Source: Aliidongia dinghuensis (GTDB lineage: Bacteria > Pseudomonadota > Alphaproteobacteria > ATCC43930 > CGMCC-115725). Taken from it: DNA of 64,000 nucleotides. Both the position numbers and the translations under genes were made by a program. A model generated the notes under the pieces. The model saw only the letters and a list, made by a program, of their open reading frames with translations. It was not told the origin of the DNA and did no database searches. This document shows, piece by piece, positions 8,877-17,282 of the stretch (its first letter is position 1; each line of letters opens with the position of its first letter). The DNA lies in contig NZ_BMJQ01000015.1 of the NCBI RefSeq assembly GCF_014643535.1, forward strand, positions 147,653-211,652, written 5' to 3'.

Positions 8877-9515
8877 ATGAAGAATGCTGCAACCACGACC
8901 GGGCGGGCCGAAGATGCAGCGGACATGCTGGCGCGCGACATCCATTCCGGCCATTTCGGACTTGGCACCTGGCTGAAGCAGATCGACCTGGAGAAGCGCT
9001 ACGGCTGCACGCGCATCGAGGTCAGGCGCGCGCTCGACAAGCTCGTCGCCAAGCGCCTGGTCCAGCACATCCCGAACCGCGGCTATCACGTCTACCAGCC
9101 GGACCAGCGCCAGACCGACGAGATCCGCGACGTGCGCGTCGTGCTGGAGACGGCGGCGGCCGACAGCATCGTCGAAGCGGCCGACGCGGCCGCGATCGCG
9201 GAACTGCAGGCGCTCGCCCAGCGCTTTGCCGAACTCGTGCTCGACGGCACGCTGCTCGAGCAGTACGAGGCGAACATCGCGTTCCACACGCGCCTCGCCC
9301 GGCTCTGCACCAACCGCGAGCTCGGCAACCTGATCCTGGAATTCCGCGGCCGCGGCCCCTCGGCCCCGCTCGAGCAATGGAAGACCCGCGCCCGCGTCGA
9401 GCAATCCGCCCGCGAGCATTTCCTGATGATCGACGCGATCGCGGCCCGCGACGCGGACGCACTCAAGCGGATCATTCGCGCCCATATCCGGCAGACGGCG
9501 GAGGGGATGGGCTGA
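8877..9515 (+). CDS. GntR-family (FCD subfamily) transcriptional regulator of the transporter operon
   Basis: 212-residue regulator. The N-terminal winged helix-turn-helix spans about residues 10-72 (LKQIDLEKRYGCTRIEVRRALDKL recognition region, then the wing RGYHVY), followed by an all-helical FCD effector domain with metal-ligand-like residues (D..R...E in RDVRVVLE, H in IAFHTRLARL, H in REHFLMIDAI and H in IRAHIRQ). FCD regulators bind small carboxylates. ATG 8877 is chosen because it follows a purine-rich GGCGAAAGGCGGCG; an in-frame ATG at 8793 would add 28 residues directly abutting the operator. It is divergent from the hydrolase/ABC operon, which it probably controls. Confidence 0.85.
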   Translation: MKNAATTTGRAEDAADMLARDIHSGHFGLGTWLKQIDLEKRYGCTRIEVRRALDKLVAKRLVQHIPNRGYHVYQPDQRQTDEIRDVRVVLETAAADSIVEAADAAAIAELQALAQRFAELVLDGTLLEQYEANIAFHTRLARLCTNRELGNLILEFRGRGPSAPLEQWKTRARVEQSAREHFLMIDAIAARDADALKRIIRAHIRQTAEGMG

Positions 9516-9536
9516 TTCCCAAGACCTCCCCGGCCA

Positions 9537-10220
9537 TCATCCCACGCCGCGGATCGCGATCCCGAGCCGGACCAGGCGGATCAGCAGGGCCGAGAGCAGA
9601 CGCATGTCGGCCGGCATGTGCGAGCGCCAGACGTCGAGCGACAAGACGATGCGTACCTCGTCGCTGTCGTTCCAGGCCTCGTGCAGGAACGTATCGTCCC
9701 ATAGCAGGAACTGCCCCTCGTCGAGCCGGTGCTCGACCTCGTCGACCTTGAGCACCGCCGCCGGCCGGCCATCCTCCGCGCGCGGCATCGAGAGCATGAG
9801 ATAGAACCGGATGATGCCGCGGATCGGCCCGCGATGGGGCGGGATATGCTTGCGCGGCCCAAGGAACGAGAAGGAGGCCGACAGAACGTCCGGCATCCCG
9901 CGCACCAGGGCGGCGAGCCGCGGGCAGGCCGCCATGTTCCGGGGCTGCTCGACGCCGTAGGCCTTGAGAATGAACATGCGCCAGTCGCGACCGTCGTTCG
10001 CCGAGATCGATGCCTGCTCCGGCATGATTTCATGAAAGCGCGGCACCTCGGCGAGCCGGCGTCGGACTGCGAGCGCTTCGTCCCGGATTGTCCGCCACTC
10101 GGCGGCGAACGCGGCGCCCAGCGGGAAATCGCGGTCGAGATCCAGCACGGGCGGTCCCGAAATCCGCCGATCGTAGAGCGCCCGCACGCCATCCACCGCC
10201 AGGTCGTAGGAAAGCGTCAT
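9537..10220 (-). CDS. Aspartyl/asparaginyl beta-hydroxylase family dioxygenase
   Basis: 227-residue Fe(II)/2-oxoglutarate-dependent dioxygenase of the AspH/LpxO type. The iron ligands are likely H129 (HIPPHRG) and H180 (FLHEAWN), with R190 (EVRIVLSLD) in place to bind 2-oxoglutarate; RFYLML and LLWDDTFLHEAWN are family hallmarks. A C-terminal hydrophobic stretch (about 207-222) may associate with the membrane, as in LpxO, which hydroxylates lipid A acyl chains. Substrate (protein Asp/Asn or a lipid acyl chain) is not decidable. It ends 21 bp from the convergent GntR stop. Confidence 0.88.
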   Translation of the reverse strand: MTLSYDLAVDGVRALYDRRISGPPVLDLDRDFPLGAAFAAEWRTIRDEALAVRRRLAEVPRFHEIMPEQASISANDGRDWRMFILKAYGVEQPRNMAACPRLAALVRGMPDVLSASFSFLGPRKHIPPHRGPIRGIIRFYLMLSMPRAEDGRPAAVLKVDEVEHRLDEGQFLLWDDTFLHEAWNDSDEVRIVLSLDVWRSHMPADMRLLSALLIRLVRLGIAIRGVG

Positions 10221-10429
10221 CGACCGCTCCGAGACATCGCCCTCGAAAACTCAACGCTCGGTCACGAGGATAGGTCCCTCGGTGACATGCGGCGGATCGG
10301 CCTGCCCGCGTCGAGCGCCGGCTATGGCACCGCGAGCAGCGGCTCCGGCTGCACGTCGGCCTCGGTCGTGGCCCCGGTCGGCTGCGGCACGGTTTATGAG
10401 GTATCGCCCTAGGCGACCTGCGTCGTCGC

Positions 10430-10468
10430 AAAAAGCTCGAGCCGAGGTCGGGCATGACCTCGGCTCGA
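10430..10468 (-). terminator. Terminator downstream of ohr
   Basis: On the minus strand a perfect 13-bp stem (10437-10449 with 10456-10468, loop of six) is followed by GC and five Ts (AAAAA at 10430-10434 on the plus strand). It lies about 100 bp beyond the ohr stop, after the hairpin repeat. Confidence 0.8.
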
Positions 10469-10480
10469 AACGCTGCCGAC

Positions 10481-10566
10481 TAGAGCCGGATCGGACTGGG
10501 TGAAATCGCTTTGCGGTTCCGCCCAGTCCGTGAATCCGTCTCTCAACTCAAATATTTAGAGCGACG
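10481..10566. repeat. Dispersed hairpin element, copy 1
   Basis: Begins TAGAGCCGGATCGG and ends near AGAGCGACGG. A long imperfect hairpin has CGGACTGGG (10492-10500) pairing with CCCAGTCCG (10522-10530), extended inward with mismatches; the tail reads TGAATCCGTCTCT...CAAAT. The same layout, with a different but still complementary stem, occurs at 21318-21399. Confidence 0.7.
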
Positions 10567-10568
10567 GT

Positions 10569-10997
10569 TCAGATCAGGTTGACCGCCACATCGATGTTGC
10601 CGCGCGTGGCCTTCGAATAGGGGCAGATCTCGTGCGCGGCATGCACGAGATCGAGTGCCGCGTCGCGCGCGACGCCCGGCAGGCTGACGTCGAGGCGCGC
10701 CTGCAGGAAATAGGCGCTGCCGGTCTTGCCCAGGTCGACCTCGATGTCGACGGCGAGATCGGCCGGCAACTTTACCTTCCGCTCAGCAGCGGCGAGCTCG
10801 ATCGCACCCAGGAAACAGGCTGACCAGGCGCCCGCGAACAATTGCTCGGCGGTCGGATGGGCCTCGACGTCCGCGAACCGGTATTCCGGATGGCTGCCCT
10901 TGCTGGGCGACGAGAGCTCAAGGTTGACGCGGCTGTTGTGGCCGCTGGCCGTCGTGTGGGTCTTGCCGGTGAGGAGGACGGTTTCGATCTTGGACAT
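10569..10997 (-). CDS. ohr: Organic hydroperoxide resistance protein Ohr (OsmC family)
   Basis: 142-residue thiol peroxidase that reduces organic and fatty-acid hydroperoxides in the cytoplasm, usually with lipoylated proteins as reductant. The two redox cysteines are C61 (GAWSACFLGA) and C125 (EICPYSKATRGNIDV), with the conserved Arg near 23 and Glu51. The CPYSKATRGNID block distinguishes Ohr from OsmC. It is divergent from ohrR, with three repeated operator-like sites between them. A terminator follows at 10430-10468. Confidence 0.96.
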   Translation of the reverse strand: MSKIETVLLTGKTHTTASGHNSRVNLELSSPSKGSHPEYRFADVEAHPTAEQLFAGAWSACFLGAIELAAAERKVKLPADLAVDIEVDLGKTGSAYFLQARLDVSLPGVARDAALDLVHAAHEICPYSKATRGNIDVAVNLI

Positions 10998-11025
10998 GGT
11001 GGGCTCCTTGCTGAAGGGTCTTAAA

Positions 11026-11108
11026 ATCGGATCCGATTAGATCGGATGCGATGTTATTTATGGCACACAAACCCACATGTCAAGCCTTCCGATTTAATCG
11101 GATGCGAT
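11026..11108. promoter_or_regulatory. Triple OhrR-type operator between ohr and ohrR
   Basis: The 12-bp box ATCGGATSCGAT occurs three times: 11026-11037 (ATCGGATCCGAT, a perfect palindrome), 11041-11052 and 11097-11108 (both ATCGGATGCGAT). A further inverted half, TCCGATTTAATCGGA, overlaps the third. Placement in the divergent ohr/ohrR promoter region fits peroxide-sensitive repression of both genes by OhrR. Confidence 0.75.
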
Positions 11109-11153
11109 TTATATAGGTGTGAGACGCTCGACGTTGCGTTCACGAGGCTGACG

Positions 11154-11618
11154 ATGAATCCAAAGACCAGGCCGCCCGCCGCCCCGGCCCTGCCCAAGCT
11201 GGCCGATTTCCTCTGTTTTGCGGTCTATTCGGCCAACCTCGCCTTCGGCCGGGCCTATAAGCCGATCCTGGACGAGCTCGGCCTGACCTACACGCAGTAC
11301 ATCGCGATCGTGGCACTGTGGGAGGAGGACGAGCAGACCGTAAGCGGCCTCGGCCAGAAGATGTTCCTGGAGTCGAACACGCTGACGCCGATCCTGAAGA
11401 AGCTCGAACAGATGGGCTACCTTACCCGCCGGCGCGCCCAAGAGGATGAGCGGCAGGTCGTGGTCAGCCTGACCGACGCCGGCCGCCGCGTGCGCGAGCG
11501 GATCCAGACCGACACGCTGAACGAACAGACCGGCCTCACGCCCGACGAGTTCGCGACGCTCCAGAAAGCCGTCGCCAAGCTGCGCGACAATCTGCTGACA
11601 GCGGTGGAGGGGAAGTGA
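11154..11618 (+). CDS. ohrR: OhrR, MarR-family organic peroxide sensor
   Basis: 154-residue MarR-type winged-helix repressor. The peroxide-sensing cysteine is C21 in LADFLCFAVYSAN, the position used by OhrR proteins. The DNA-binding core runs LGQKMFLESNTLTPILKKLEQMGYLTRRRAQEDERQV. Start set at ATG 11154 (GAGG eight bases upstream) so that the reactive cysteine falls at the usual place; the frame is open upstream to 11046 across the operator region. Divergent from ohr. The C-terminal second cysteine of two-Cys OhrRs is not seen, so it is probably of the one-Cys class. Confidence 0.93.
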   Translation: MNPKTRPPAAPALPKLADFLCFAVYSANLAFGRAYKPILDELGLTYTQYIAIVALWEEDEQTVSGLGQKMFLESNTLTPILKKLEQMGYLTRRRAQEDERQVVVSLTDAGRRVRERIQTDTLNEQTGLTPDEFATLQKAVAKLRDNLLTAVEGK

Positions 11619-11621
11619 TCC

Positions 11622-11659
11622 CATTCGTCATTCCCACGAGAGGCGGGGAATGACGAATG
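11622..11659. repeat. GTCATTCCC inverted repeat between convergent genes
   Basis: A perfect 14-bp stem (CATTCGTCATTCCC at 11622-11635 with GGGAATGACGAATG at 11646-11659) lies between ohrR and the convergent glycosyltransferase gene. It is the same repeat class as 6233-6258 and could serve as a bidirectional transcription end. Confidence 0.75.
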
Positions 11660-11670
11660 TTTAGACCCGC

Positions 11671-12837
11671 CTAGAACCCGACCTCCTCCACCATCTTCGA
11701 GAGCACCGTGTGCGCATCGAAGAATTCGTTCGCGACCTCGATGGCGCCGATCGAGTGCTGGGCGTAGTCGGTGTTGATGCGGGCGACGGCGTCGCGCACT
11801 TCTTCGAGCGAGGAGAACGGGAACAGGCCCTTGCCGGTCTCGATGAATTTCGAGAAGCCGGTCTCCTGCGTGATGACCGGCCGGCCGGCGGCCAGGTAGC
11901 AGACCGAGCGGTCGGAGAACCAGCCGCTGTTGGGGCGCACATAGATGTCCTTCGCCACCGTGAACTCGCCGCGCGAGGTCACGACGAAGTCGCGATAGGA
12001 CTGCATGTCTGCCGAGACCGGGACCGGATCGACGATGTCCCAGCCGCCGTCCCTGACCCGTTCGGCCACGTCCGGCGTCGGCGGCGTCATGGCGAGGCGG
12101 AACGGCTGCATCACCGCGCGCGGCAGGTCGAGGTATTTCAGGAAATTGACGTGCTTCGACCAGCGATAGGTCTCGCCGCCGACCTCGATGTCCTTGCCCT
12201 TGTTCTCCCAGGTCGCGATCGAGGAATAGAACGGCCCGGCGGCGACGCAACCGGCGTCCCACAGGTCGACCAGCACCGGCGGCCGGGTCTTCCGCCAGTC
12301 GAACTTGACGATCGGCACCTTGCAATCCTCGTTGCCGAGGTTTTCGCCATAGGTGAAATGGTGCGTGTGCAGGCCCAGGTACTCGAGCGACTCGGCGTTG
12401 CCCGAGGCGACCTTGGCCTGCTCGAACACCGGGTCGGTGTCGACGAAGATGCGGACCGGGCATTTCAGATGCTCTTCCCGGAGCCGCGTGGCGCCGCACA
12501 GGTTGAAGAGCGCCGATGCCTCGCCGTAGAGCGCCATCAGCCGCTCCTTGGAGATGCCGTGCACCTCGTCCTTGGCGGCGTCCCAATAGGCCCAGCGGTC
12601 GCCCAGGTCGAACCGCTCCATCATCGTCTTCACGAACTGGACGTTGTAGCTGCAGTCCTCGACGATCGAGAATTGCCGCGGATCGTACGGGTTGGCGCCC
12701 GAATCCTCGATGTACCAGACGTCGTAGCCCAAGCGGCGCAGCCCCAGCACATAGTGGAGCGCCTGCCAGGCGATACCGGCCAGCGGAATCTGTCCGGCGA
12801 GATGCAGGACGAGAACGGTCTTCTTGTTAGACGCCAA
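11671..12837 (-). CDS. Glycosyltransferase (GT-B-like), glycan locus
   Basis: 388-residue cytoplasmic protein resembling family-1/4 glycosyltransferases. The N-terminus has a Rossmann-type start (TVLVLHLAGQIPLAG) and the C-terminal half holds the donor-binding layout (YVRPNSGWFSDRSVCYLAAGRPVITQETGFSKFI...GLFPFSSLEEVRDAV) typical of GT-B enzymes. It probably transfers a sugar from a nucleotide donor to a growing glycan. The start overlaps the ABC exporter stop by 11 bp, so the three genes from 17282 to 11671 form one operon. The weakly conserved N-terminal half leaves the family uncertain. Confidence 0.72.
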   Translation of the reverse strand: MASNKKTVLVLHLAGQIPLAGIAWQALHYVLGLRRLGYDVWYIEDSGANPYDPRQFSIVEDCSYNVQFVKTMMERFDLGDRWAYWDAAKDEVHGISKERLMALYGEASALFNLCGATRLREEHLKCPVRIFVDTDPVFEQAKVASGNAESLEYLGLHTHHFTYGENLGNEDCKVPIVKFDWRKTRPPVLVDLWDAGCVAAGPFYSSIATWENKGKDIEVGGETYRWSKHVNFLKYLDLPRAVMQPFRLAMTPPTPDVAERVRDGGWDIVDPVPVSADMQSYRDFVVTSRGEFTVAKDIYVRPNSGWFSDRSVCYLAAGRPVITQETGFSKFIETGKGLFPFSSLEEVRDAVARINTDYAQHSIGAIEVANEFFDAHTVLSKMVEEVGF

Positions 12838-14632
12838 CGTGCGTCTCCTCGGTGAGATCGAACTGGGTATCGTAGAGCTGCCGGAACAGCCCGTTGCTGC
12901 GGTGCATCAAATCATCGAAACGCCCGGCCTCGGCAATCACTCCATCCTTGAGGACGAGAATCACATCGGCCCGGCGCACGGTCGAGAGCCGGTGCGCAAT
13001 GACGAAGGTGGTGCGGCCCTGGGTCAAGCGCCGGATGCCGGCCATGACGAGCGCCTCCGTTTCGGCGTCGAGCGCCGAGGTCGGCTCGTCCAGAATCAGG
13101 ATCGGCGCGTCGCGCAAGAGGGCACGCGCGATGGTGAGCCGCTGCTTCTCGCCCTCGGAGAAGGTCGCCCCGCCCTCGCCCACGAGCGTGTCGTAGCCCT
13201 CGGGCAGGGTCTCGATCAGGCGGTCGATTTCGGCGAGCCGCGCCGCCGCTCGGATCTCGTCCAGGCTCGCCTCGGGCCGGCCATAGGCGATGTTCTCGCG
13301 CACGCTCAAGGGGAAGACGAGCGGCGGCTGCAGCACCATCGCGACCTGGCGGCGGAGCGAGCGGATCTCGTAGTCGCGCGCATCGACGCCGTCGATCAGG
13401 ATCGACCCCAAGCTCGGATCGAAGAAGCGTGGCACGAGGCCCAGGAGCGTCGACTTGCCGGCGCCGGTGGCGCCGACCAGCGCCACGGTCTGGCCCGGCT
13501 CGACCGCAAGCGTGATGCCGCGCAGCACCGACTGGTCTGCCCGATAGCGGAACTGGACGTCGCGCCATTCGACCCGGCCCTCGGCACCCTTCGCCGGAAA
13601 AACCCGGGAGCCGTCCTTGAGATCGGCCTCGGTCTCGAGGATCTCGAAGCAGCGGTGGGCGCCGACCCGGGCGCCCGCGATCAGGCCCCAGCTCTGGGTA
13701 ATCTGGTTCACGGGTCCATAGAGCTGGCCGAGATATGTGGTGAACACGAGCAGCGTGCCGATCGACAGCGCGCCGGAGAGTACCTCGTGCGCGCCGACAT
13801 AGATGACGAGAGCCGTGCCGAGCGCCATCAGGGTTCCGATCACCGCGGTATAGAGCGTCTGCCAAGAGTAGAGCTTGAGATGCGCCCGGAGTGCGGCGCC
13901 GCTCACAGCCATGAAGCGGCGATGCTCGTCCTCTTCCTTGGTGAAGGCCTGGACGAGCTTGATCGAGCCCAGGCCCCAGTGTGCCACCGAATAGACCAGG
14001 CTGTCGTTGTCGCGCGCCACCGTCGCGATGGCGGCGATCTTGCGGTTGAAGAGGCCGATCAGCACGAACAGGATCGGCACGATGGTGAGCGAGACGAGCG
14101 TCAGCTCCAGATCGATCGGCGCCAGCACGCAGATCATGCCGATCAGGAGCACGAATGCCTGCAGGATCGGCAGCGCGCCGTTCATGATCATGGTCTGGAC
14201 CGCATAGCTGTCGGCGGTCACCCGCATCATGAGGTCGCCGACGCGCTGGCGGCTGTGATAGGCCAAGGACAGGCGCTGCAGATGGGCATAGAGCCGGGCG
14301 CGCAGGTCGCTCACCATGCGCTGGCCAAGCCAGATCGCCATGGCGTTGTAGACGACGGTGAGGCCGCCGCTCAGCAGATATATGACGACCAGCGCCGTGA
14401 CCGCGGCCGCGACCAGGCCCGACGCCGACCACCCGGCGATGCCGGGGGCAAGCCAGGTGAGCGGCCCGGCCGCGATCGGCTGGCCGCTCAAGGCATTGTC
14501 GACGACGATCTTGAGCGGCCAGGGCTTCAAGAGCTCGAAGCCCAGGAGGACGAACACCTGGACGAGCGCCAGCGCCAGGAGCTGCGTATAAGGCCGCACA
14601 TAGCCCGATATTTTCCAGGCAAGCCCGGTCAC
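12827..14632 (-). CDS. ABC exporter, fused membrane and ATPase domains (MsbA/glycan exporter type)
   Basis: 601-residue half-transporter. Six transmembrane helices fill residues 1-320, followed by a nucleotide-binding domain with Walker A GATGAGKST (near 380), Q-loop, signature FSEGEKQRL and Walker B ILILDEPTSALD. The signature is FSEGE rather than LSGGQ, a variant seen in some exporters. It acts as a homodimer exporting lipids, lipid-linked sugars or glycans. Position between a glycosidase-GT2 fusion and a glycosyltransferase suggests export of the glycan they make, in the manner of NdvA for cyclic glucans; that analogy is inference. Confidence 0.88.
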   Translation of the reverse strand: MTGLAWKISGYVRPYTQLLALALVQVFVLLGFELLKPWPLKIVVDNALSGQPIAAGPLTWLAPGIAGWSASGLVAAAVTALVVIYLLSGGLTVVYNAMAIWLGQRMVSDLRARLYAHLQRLSLAYHSRQRVGDLMMRVTADSYAVQTMIMNGALPILQAFVLLIGMICVLAPIDLELTLVSLTIVPILFVLIGLFNRKIAAIATVARDNDSLVYSVAHWGLGSIKLVQAFTKEEDEHRRFMAVSGAALRAHLKLYSWQTLYTAVIGTLMALGTALVIYVGAHEVLSGALSIGTLLVFTTYLGQLYGPVNQITQSWGLIAGARVGAHRCFEILETEADLKDGSRVFPAKGAEGRVEWRDVQFRYRADQSVLRGITLAVEPGQTVALVGATGAGKSTLLGLVPRFFDPSLGSILIDGVDARDYEIRSLRRQVAMVLQPPLVFPLSVRENIAYGRPEASLDEIRAAARLAEIDRLIETLPEGYDTLVGEGGATFSEGEKQRLTIARALLRDAPILILDEPTSALDAETEALVMAGIRRLTQGRTTFVIAHRLSTVRRADVILVLKDGVIAEAGRFDDLMHRSNGLFRQLYDTQFDLTEETHVGV

Positions 14633-14648
14633 GGCCTCGTCCCTCGGG

Positions 14649-17282
14649 TCAGCCGGCCTTCCGGCCGGTCATAGGCGTGAGCTTCGCCTTGCGCGCGACC
14701 TCGTCGATCACCCGGTTCATGATCCGGCCGAAGCGCCAGGTCTGGTCGGCGATATAGCCGAAATTCGCGAGGCCGGCGGCGGCGATCAGGAAGGCCGGCA
14801 CCGGCAGGCCCACGACGAGCGCCGCCGCCGTGGCGCCGGCGTAGCAGCGCAGCACGAAGGACGCGAGGCGCGACAGGCGCATGGCGCAGCGCACCCTCAG
14901 CACACGCTTCTCGCCGCCGTGGTTCTCGGTCACCGCCATGACGAAGGCCCGGCTCCAGAGGCCGCGCGCGATCTTCAGGTCCCAGTCGCTCCAGCCCTCG
15001 TCGGTCTGCAGGAAATATTTGCGCGGGATGAGGAACTCCATGAGGCCCGCGAGCAGCACTTCCTTTTCTTCGTAGTTCTGGCCCCAGTATGAGAAGAACA
15101 GCGCGCGGTTGCGCCAATCGATCTTGGCCGGCGCCAGCGGGCCATCGGCCTCGCCCGGCAGAGTGTCCGCCGCATTCGATTCCTTGACCCGCCACTTGAT
15201 CCGGGTCCAGCCGCGCAGGATCGGCCCCAGATAGATCAGGCACGCGATGAGCGCCCGCGCCTTCAAGCTGCGGAAGCGCGGGTCGATCGGCGCCTTCAAG
15301 GCGCCCGAGACGCACATGGCCCAGGTCGTGAGCAACGGCACCCACAAGAGCAGCCACCAGCCGCCGGCGACGAGGCCGGCGAACGCCAGCACGATCGCGA
15401 CGATATTCCATTCGAACGTCAACGGCAGGAAAGCGGCGAGCGACGAGGGCGGCTCGTACATGGTCTGGAACAGGCCGCGGCCGAACACGCCGGAATAGAT
15501 CACCGGCCGGCGCGAGAGCAGCAGCGAGGCTGAAAGGTCGCCGTAGATGCGGCCCAGCCATTTCGCCTGGCCGAACAGGTTGAAGCGCAGCGGATGCTTC
15601 GAATAGACGAGCGCCTCGGCCTTGCCGTAGCCCTTCTGCTGGTTGAGGTAAGCCTCGACCGTGTTGCGCCGGAAGTGCCAGACCACGGCCGCCGGCGCGA
15701 AACCGATCGTGTAGCCGGCATTCTGAAAGCGCCAGCAGATGTCGACATCGTCGCCGGCCGCGCGATAGACCGGGTCGAAGCCGCCCAGTTGCAGCAGCAC
15801 GTCGCGCCGGAACGCCATGTTGCAGCCGGCGATGTGCTCCGCCACTTCGTCCGACACCAGCACATGGGTCGGCCCGCCCGGCGAGACCGCGACCGCAGCC
15901 GGCACGAGATCGTCCTCGGGCGGCGGGAAATTGGGCCCGCCGACCGCGGCCAGCCCCTTGTGCTGCATCTTGGCGACGAGATAGGTCAGCCAGTCCTTGT
16001 CGGCGACGCAGTCCGAGTCGGTATAGGCCACGATCTCGCCGGTCGCCATCTCGGCGCCGACGTTGCGCGCGACCGACAGGCCCTTGTTCGGCTGGCTGAT
16101 GATCTTGCAATAGTCGTAGCGCTGCGAGATTTCGAGCGTCCGGTCGGTCGAGCCGTCGTTGACGACGATGACCTCGTAGTCCGGATAGTTGAGGTGCTCG
16201 AGCGAGGCCAGGCACTGGTCCATGGTCCGATCGGCGTTGTAGGCGCAGACCACGACCGAGACGCGCGGGTAATGCGGCAGCGCCGGCGGCAGCGGGCCCT
16301 GGTAATTGGCCGCGACCGCCTCGAACGCCGGCTTCTTCCGCCGGTCCCGGTCGACGATGCCGAATTCCCAGTCTTCGATCAGGTGGCCGCCGGTGAACCA
16401 TTCATCGGTCCAGGCGAAGACGCAGGTGCCGGCGCAGCCGAGCTCGAACGCGGTCCGCACCTGCCAGCCGATCGTCTCGGCCTGGTGGTCCTTACCCTCG
16501 CGCATCGAGTCCATGCCGAACTCGGTCAGCACCAGCGGCCGGTCGACCGCGAGATTATGGAGCCGCGCGATATAGCGCCGGAACGCCGATTCGTTGTGCA
16601 GATAGACGTTGAAGCACAGGAAATCGGTAAAATCGACCGTCAGGTATTCGGTCGACGGGAAATTCGCATAGGAGACGAGGCCGGTCGGATCATAGGCCTT
16701 CACCTCCTTGACCAGATCGACCAGGAAGGCGCGCACCTTGTCCGGCCCGTGCCAGCGGATCATGTCGGGCGGGATCTCGTTGCCGATCATGTAGGCGAGG
16801 AGCGCCGGATGGCGCCCGAGCGAGCGCACGCCCGCCATCACCATGCGGCGGATCTCGGCCTTGGTCGCCTCGCTGTCGAGGAAGGTGATGTGTTGCGACC
16901 AAGGAATGCCGGCGAGCACGCGCAAACCATGTTCGGCGGCGATGTCCAGGAGCCAGACCGGCGGCACGGTGAAGACGCGGAGCGTGTTGACGCCGGCCTC
17001 GGCCATGAGCGCCATGTCCTGGCGCACGCGCTCGGCCGGTGGGAATTGCGTGCCGTCGGCGCCGACGGGGAACGGCCCGTAGGTCACCCCCTTGAGGAAG
17101 AACTTGGCGTCGCCGGTGAAGAAGAACTTGCCCTCGACCCGGACCCGCTCGAGCGCCGCCGCCCGGAGCGTCTTCGGCCGCGGCTCGACCAGCCGCAACG
17201 CCGGCGCCGACGCGTTCGATGCCTCCCGCGCTGTGCCGTCCTCAGCCCGCACGACGATCGCGTCTTCTTCGTTCAATGCCAT
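14649..17282 (-). CDS. Bifunctional glycosidase-like / GT2 glycosyltransferase membrane protein
   Basis: 877 residues in three parts. Residues about 45-330 are a TIM-barrel glycoside hydrolase domain (GH2/GH5-like) with the candidate acid/base E169 in GNEIP and nucleophile E254 in LTEFG. Residues 338-620 are a GT2 domain (VSVVVCAYN, DGS at 376-378, metal-binding DSD at 422-424, acceptor-site GDDVD near 510). The rest has hydrophobic helices (about 640-690 and 710-730, and a pair near 810-845). It resembles in plan the GH17-GT2 glucan synthases but with a different barrel. First gene of an operon with exporter and glycosyltransferase. It probably builds and remodels or transglycosylates a polysaccharide; the product is unknown. 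Confidence 0.8.
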   Translation of the reverse strand: MALNEEDAIVVRAEDGTAREASNASAPALRLVEPRPKTLRAAALERVRVEGKFFFTGDAKFFLKGVTYGPFPVGADGTQFPPAERVRQDMALMAEAGVNTLRVFTVPPVWLLDIAAEHGLRVLAGIPWSQHITFLDSEATKAEIRRMVMAGVRSLGRHPALLAYMIGNEIPPDMIRWHGPDKVRAFLVDLVKEVKAYDPTGLVSYANFPSTEYLTVDFTDFLCFNVYLHNESAFRRYIARLHNLAVDRPLVLTEFGMDSMREGKDHQAETIGWQVRTAFELGCAGTCVFAWTDEWFTGGHLIEDWEFGIVDRDRRKKPAFEAVAANYQGPLPPALPHYPRVSVVVCAYNADRTMDQCLASLEHLNYPDYEVIVVNDGSTDRTLEISQRYDYCKIISQPNKGLSVARNVGAEMATGEIVAYTDSDCVADKDWLTYLVAKMQHKGLAAVGGPNFPPPEDDLVPAAVAVSPGGPTHVLVSDEVAEHIAGCNMAFRRDVLLQLGGFDPVYRAAGDDVDICWRFQNAGYTIGFAPAAVVWHFRRNTVEAYLNQQKGYGKAEALVYSKHPLRFNLFGQAKWLGRIYGDLSASLLLSRRPVIYSGVFGRGLFQTMYEPPSSLAAFLPLTFEWNIVAIVLAFAGLVAGGWWLLLWVPLLTTWAMCVSGALKAPIDPRFRSLKARALIACLIYLGPILRGWTRIKWRVKESNAADTLPGEADGPLAPAKIDWRNRALFFSYWGQNYEEKEVLLAGLMEFLIPRKYFLQTDEGWSDWDLKIARGLWSRAFVMAVTENHGGEKRVLRVRCAMRLSRLASFVLRCYAGATAAALVVGLPVPAFLIAAAGLANFGYIADQTWRFGRIMNRVIDEVARKAKLTPMTGRKAG

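Larger units (their letters stand above)
10221..10568. other. Intergenic region between hydroxylase and ohr
   Basis: No convincing gene. From the ohr side it contains the roughly 85-bp hairpin repeat (10481-10566) and then the ohr terminator (10430-10468). The part nearest the hydroxylase has only a 41-codon frame (10287-10412) without a clear ribosome-binding site. Confidence 0.5.

Noticed and set aside
10287..10412. 41-codon Ser/Gly-rich frame near the ohr terminator
   Set aside because: No ribosome-binding site, no homology recognised and no separate promoter or terminator; it could be the end of a decayed gene.
12824..14674. Very long plus-strand open frame (over 600 codons) opposite the ABC exporter
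   Set aside because: The minus strand encodes a complete exporter with all motifs. Long antisense frames are common in high-GC genes, and this one is Arg/His/Gln-rich without motifs. The same holds for 6401-8335, 28606-29796 and 58697-60397.
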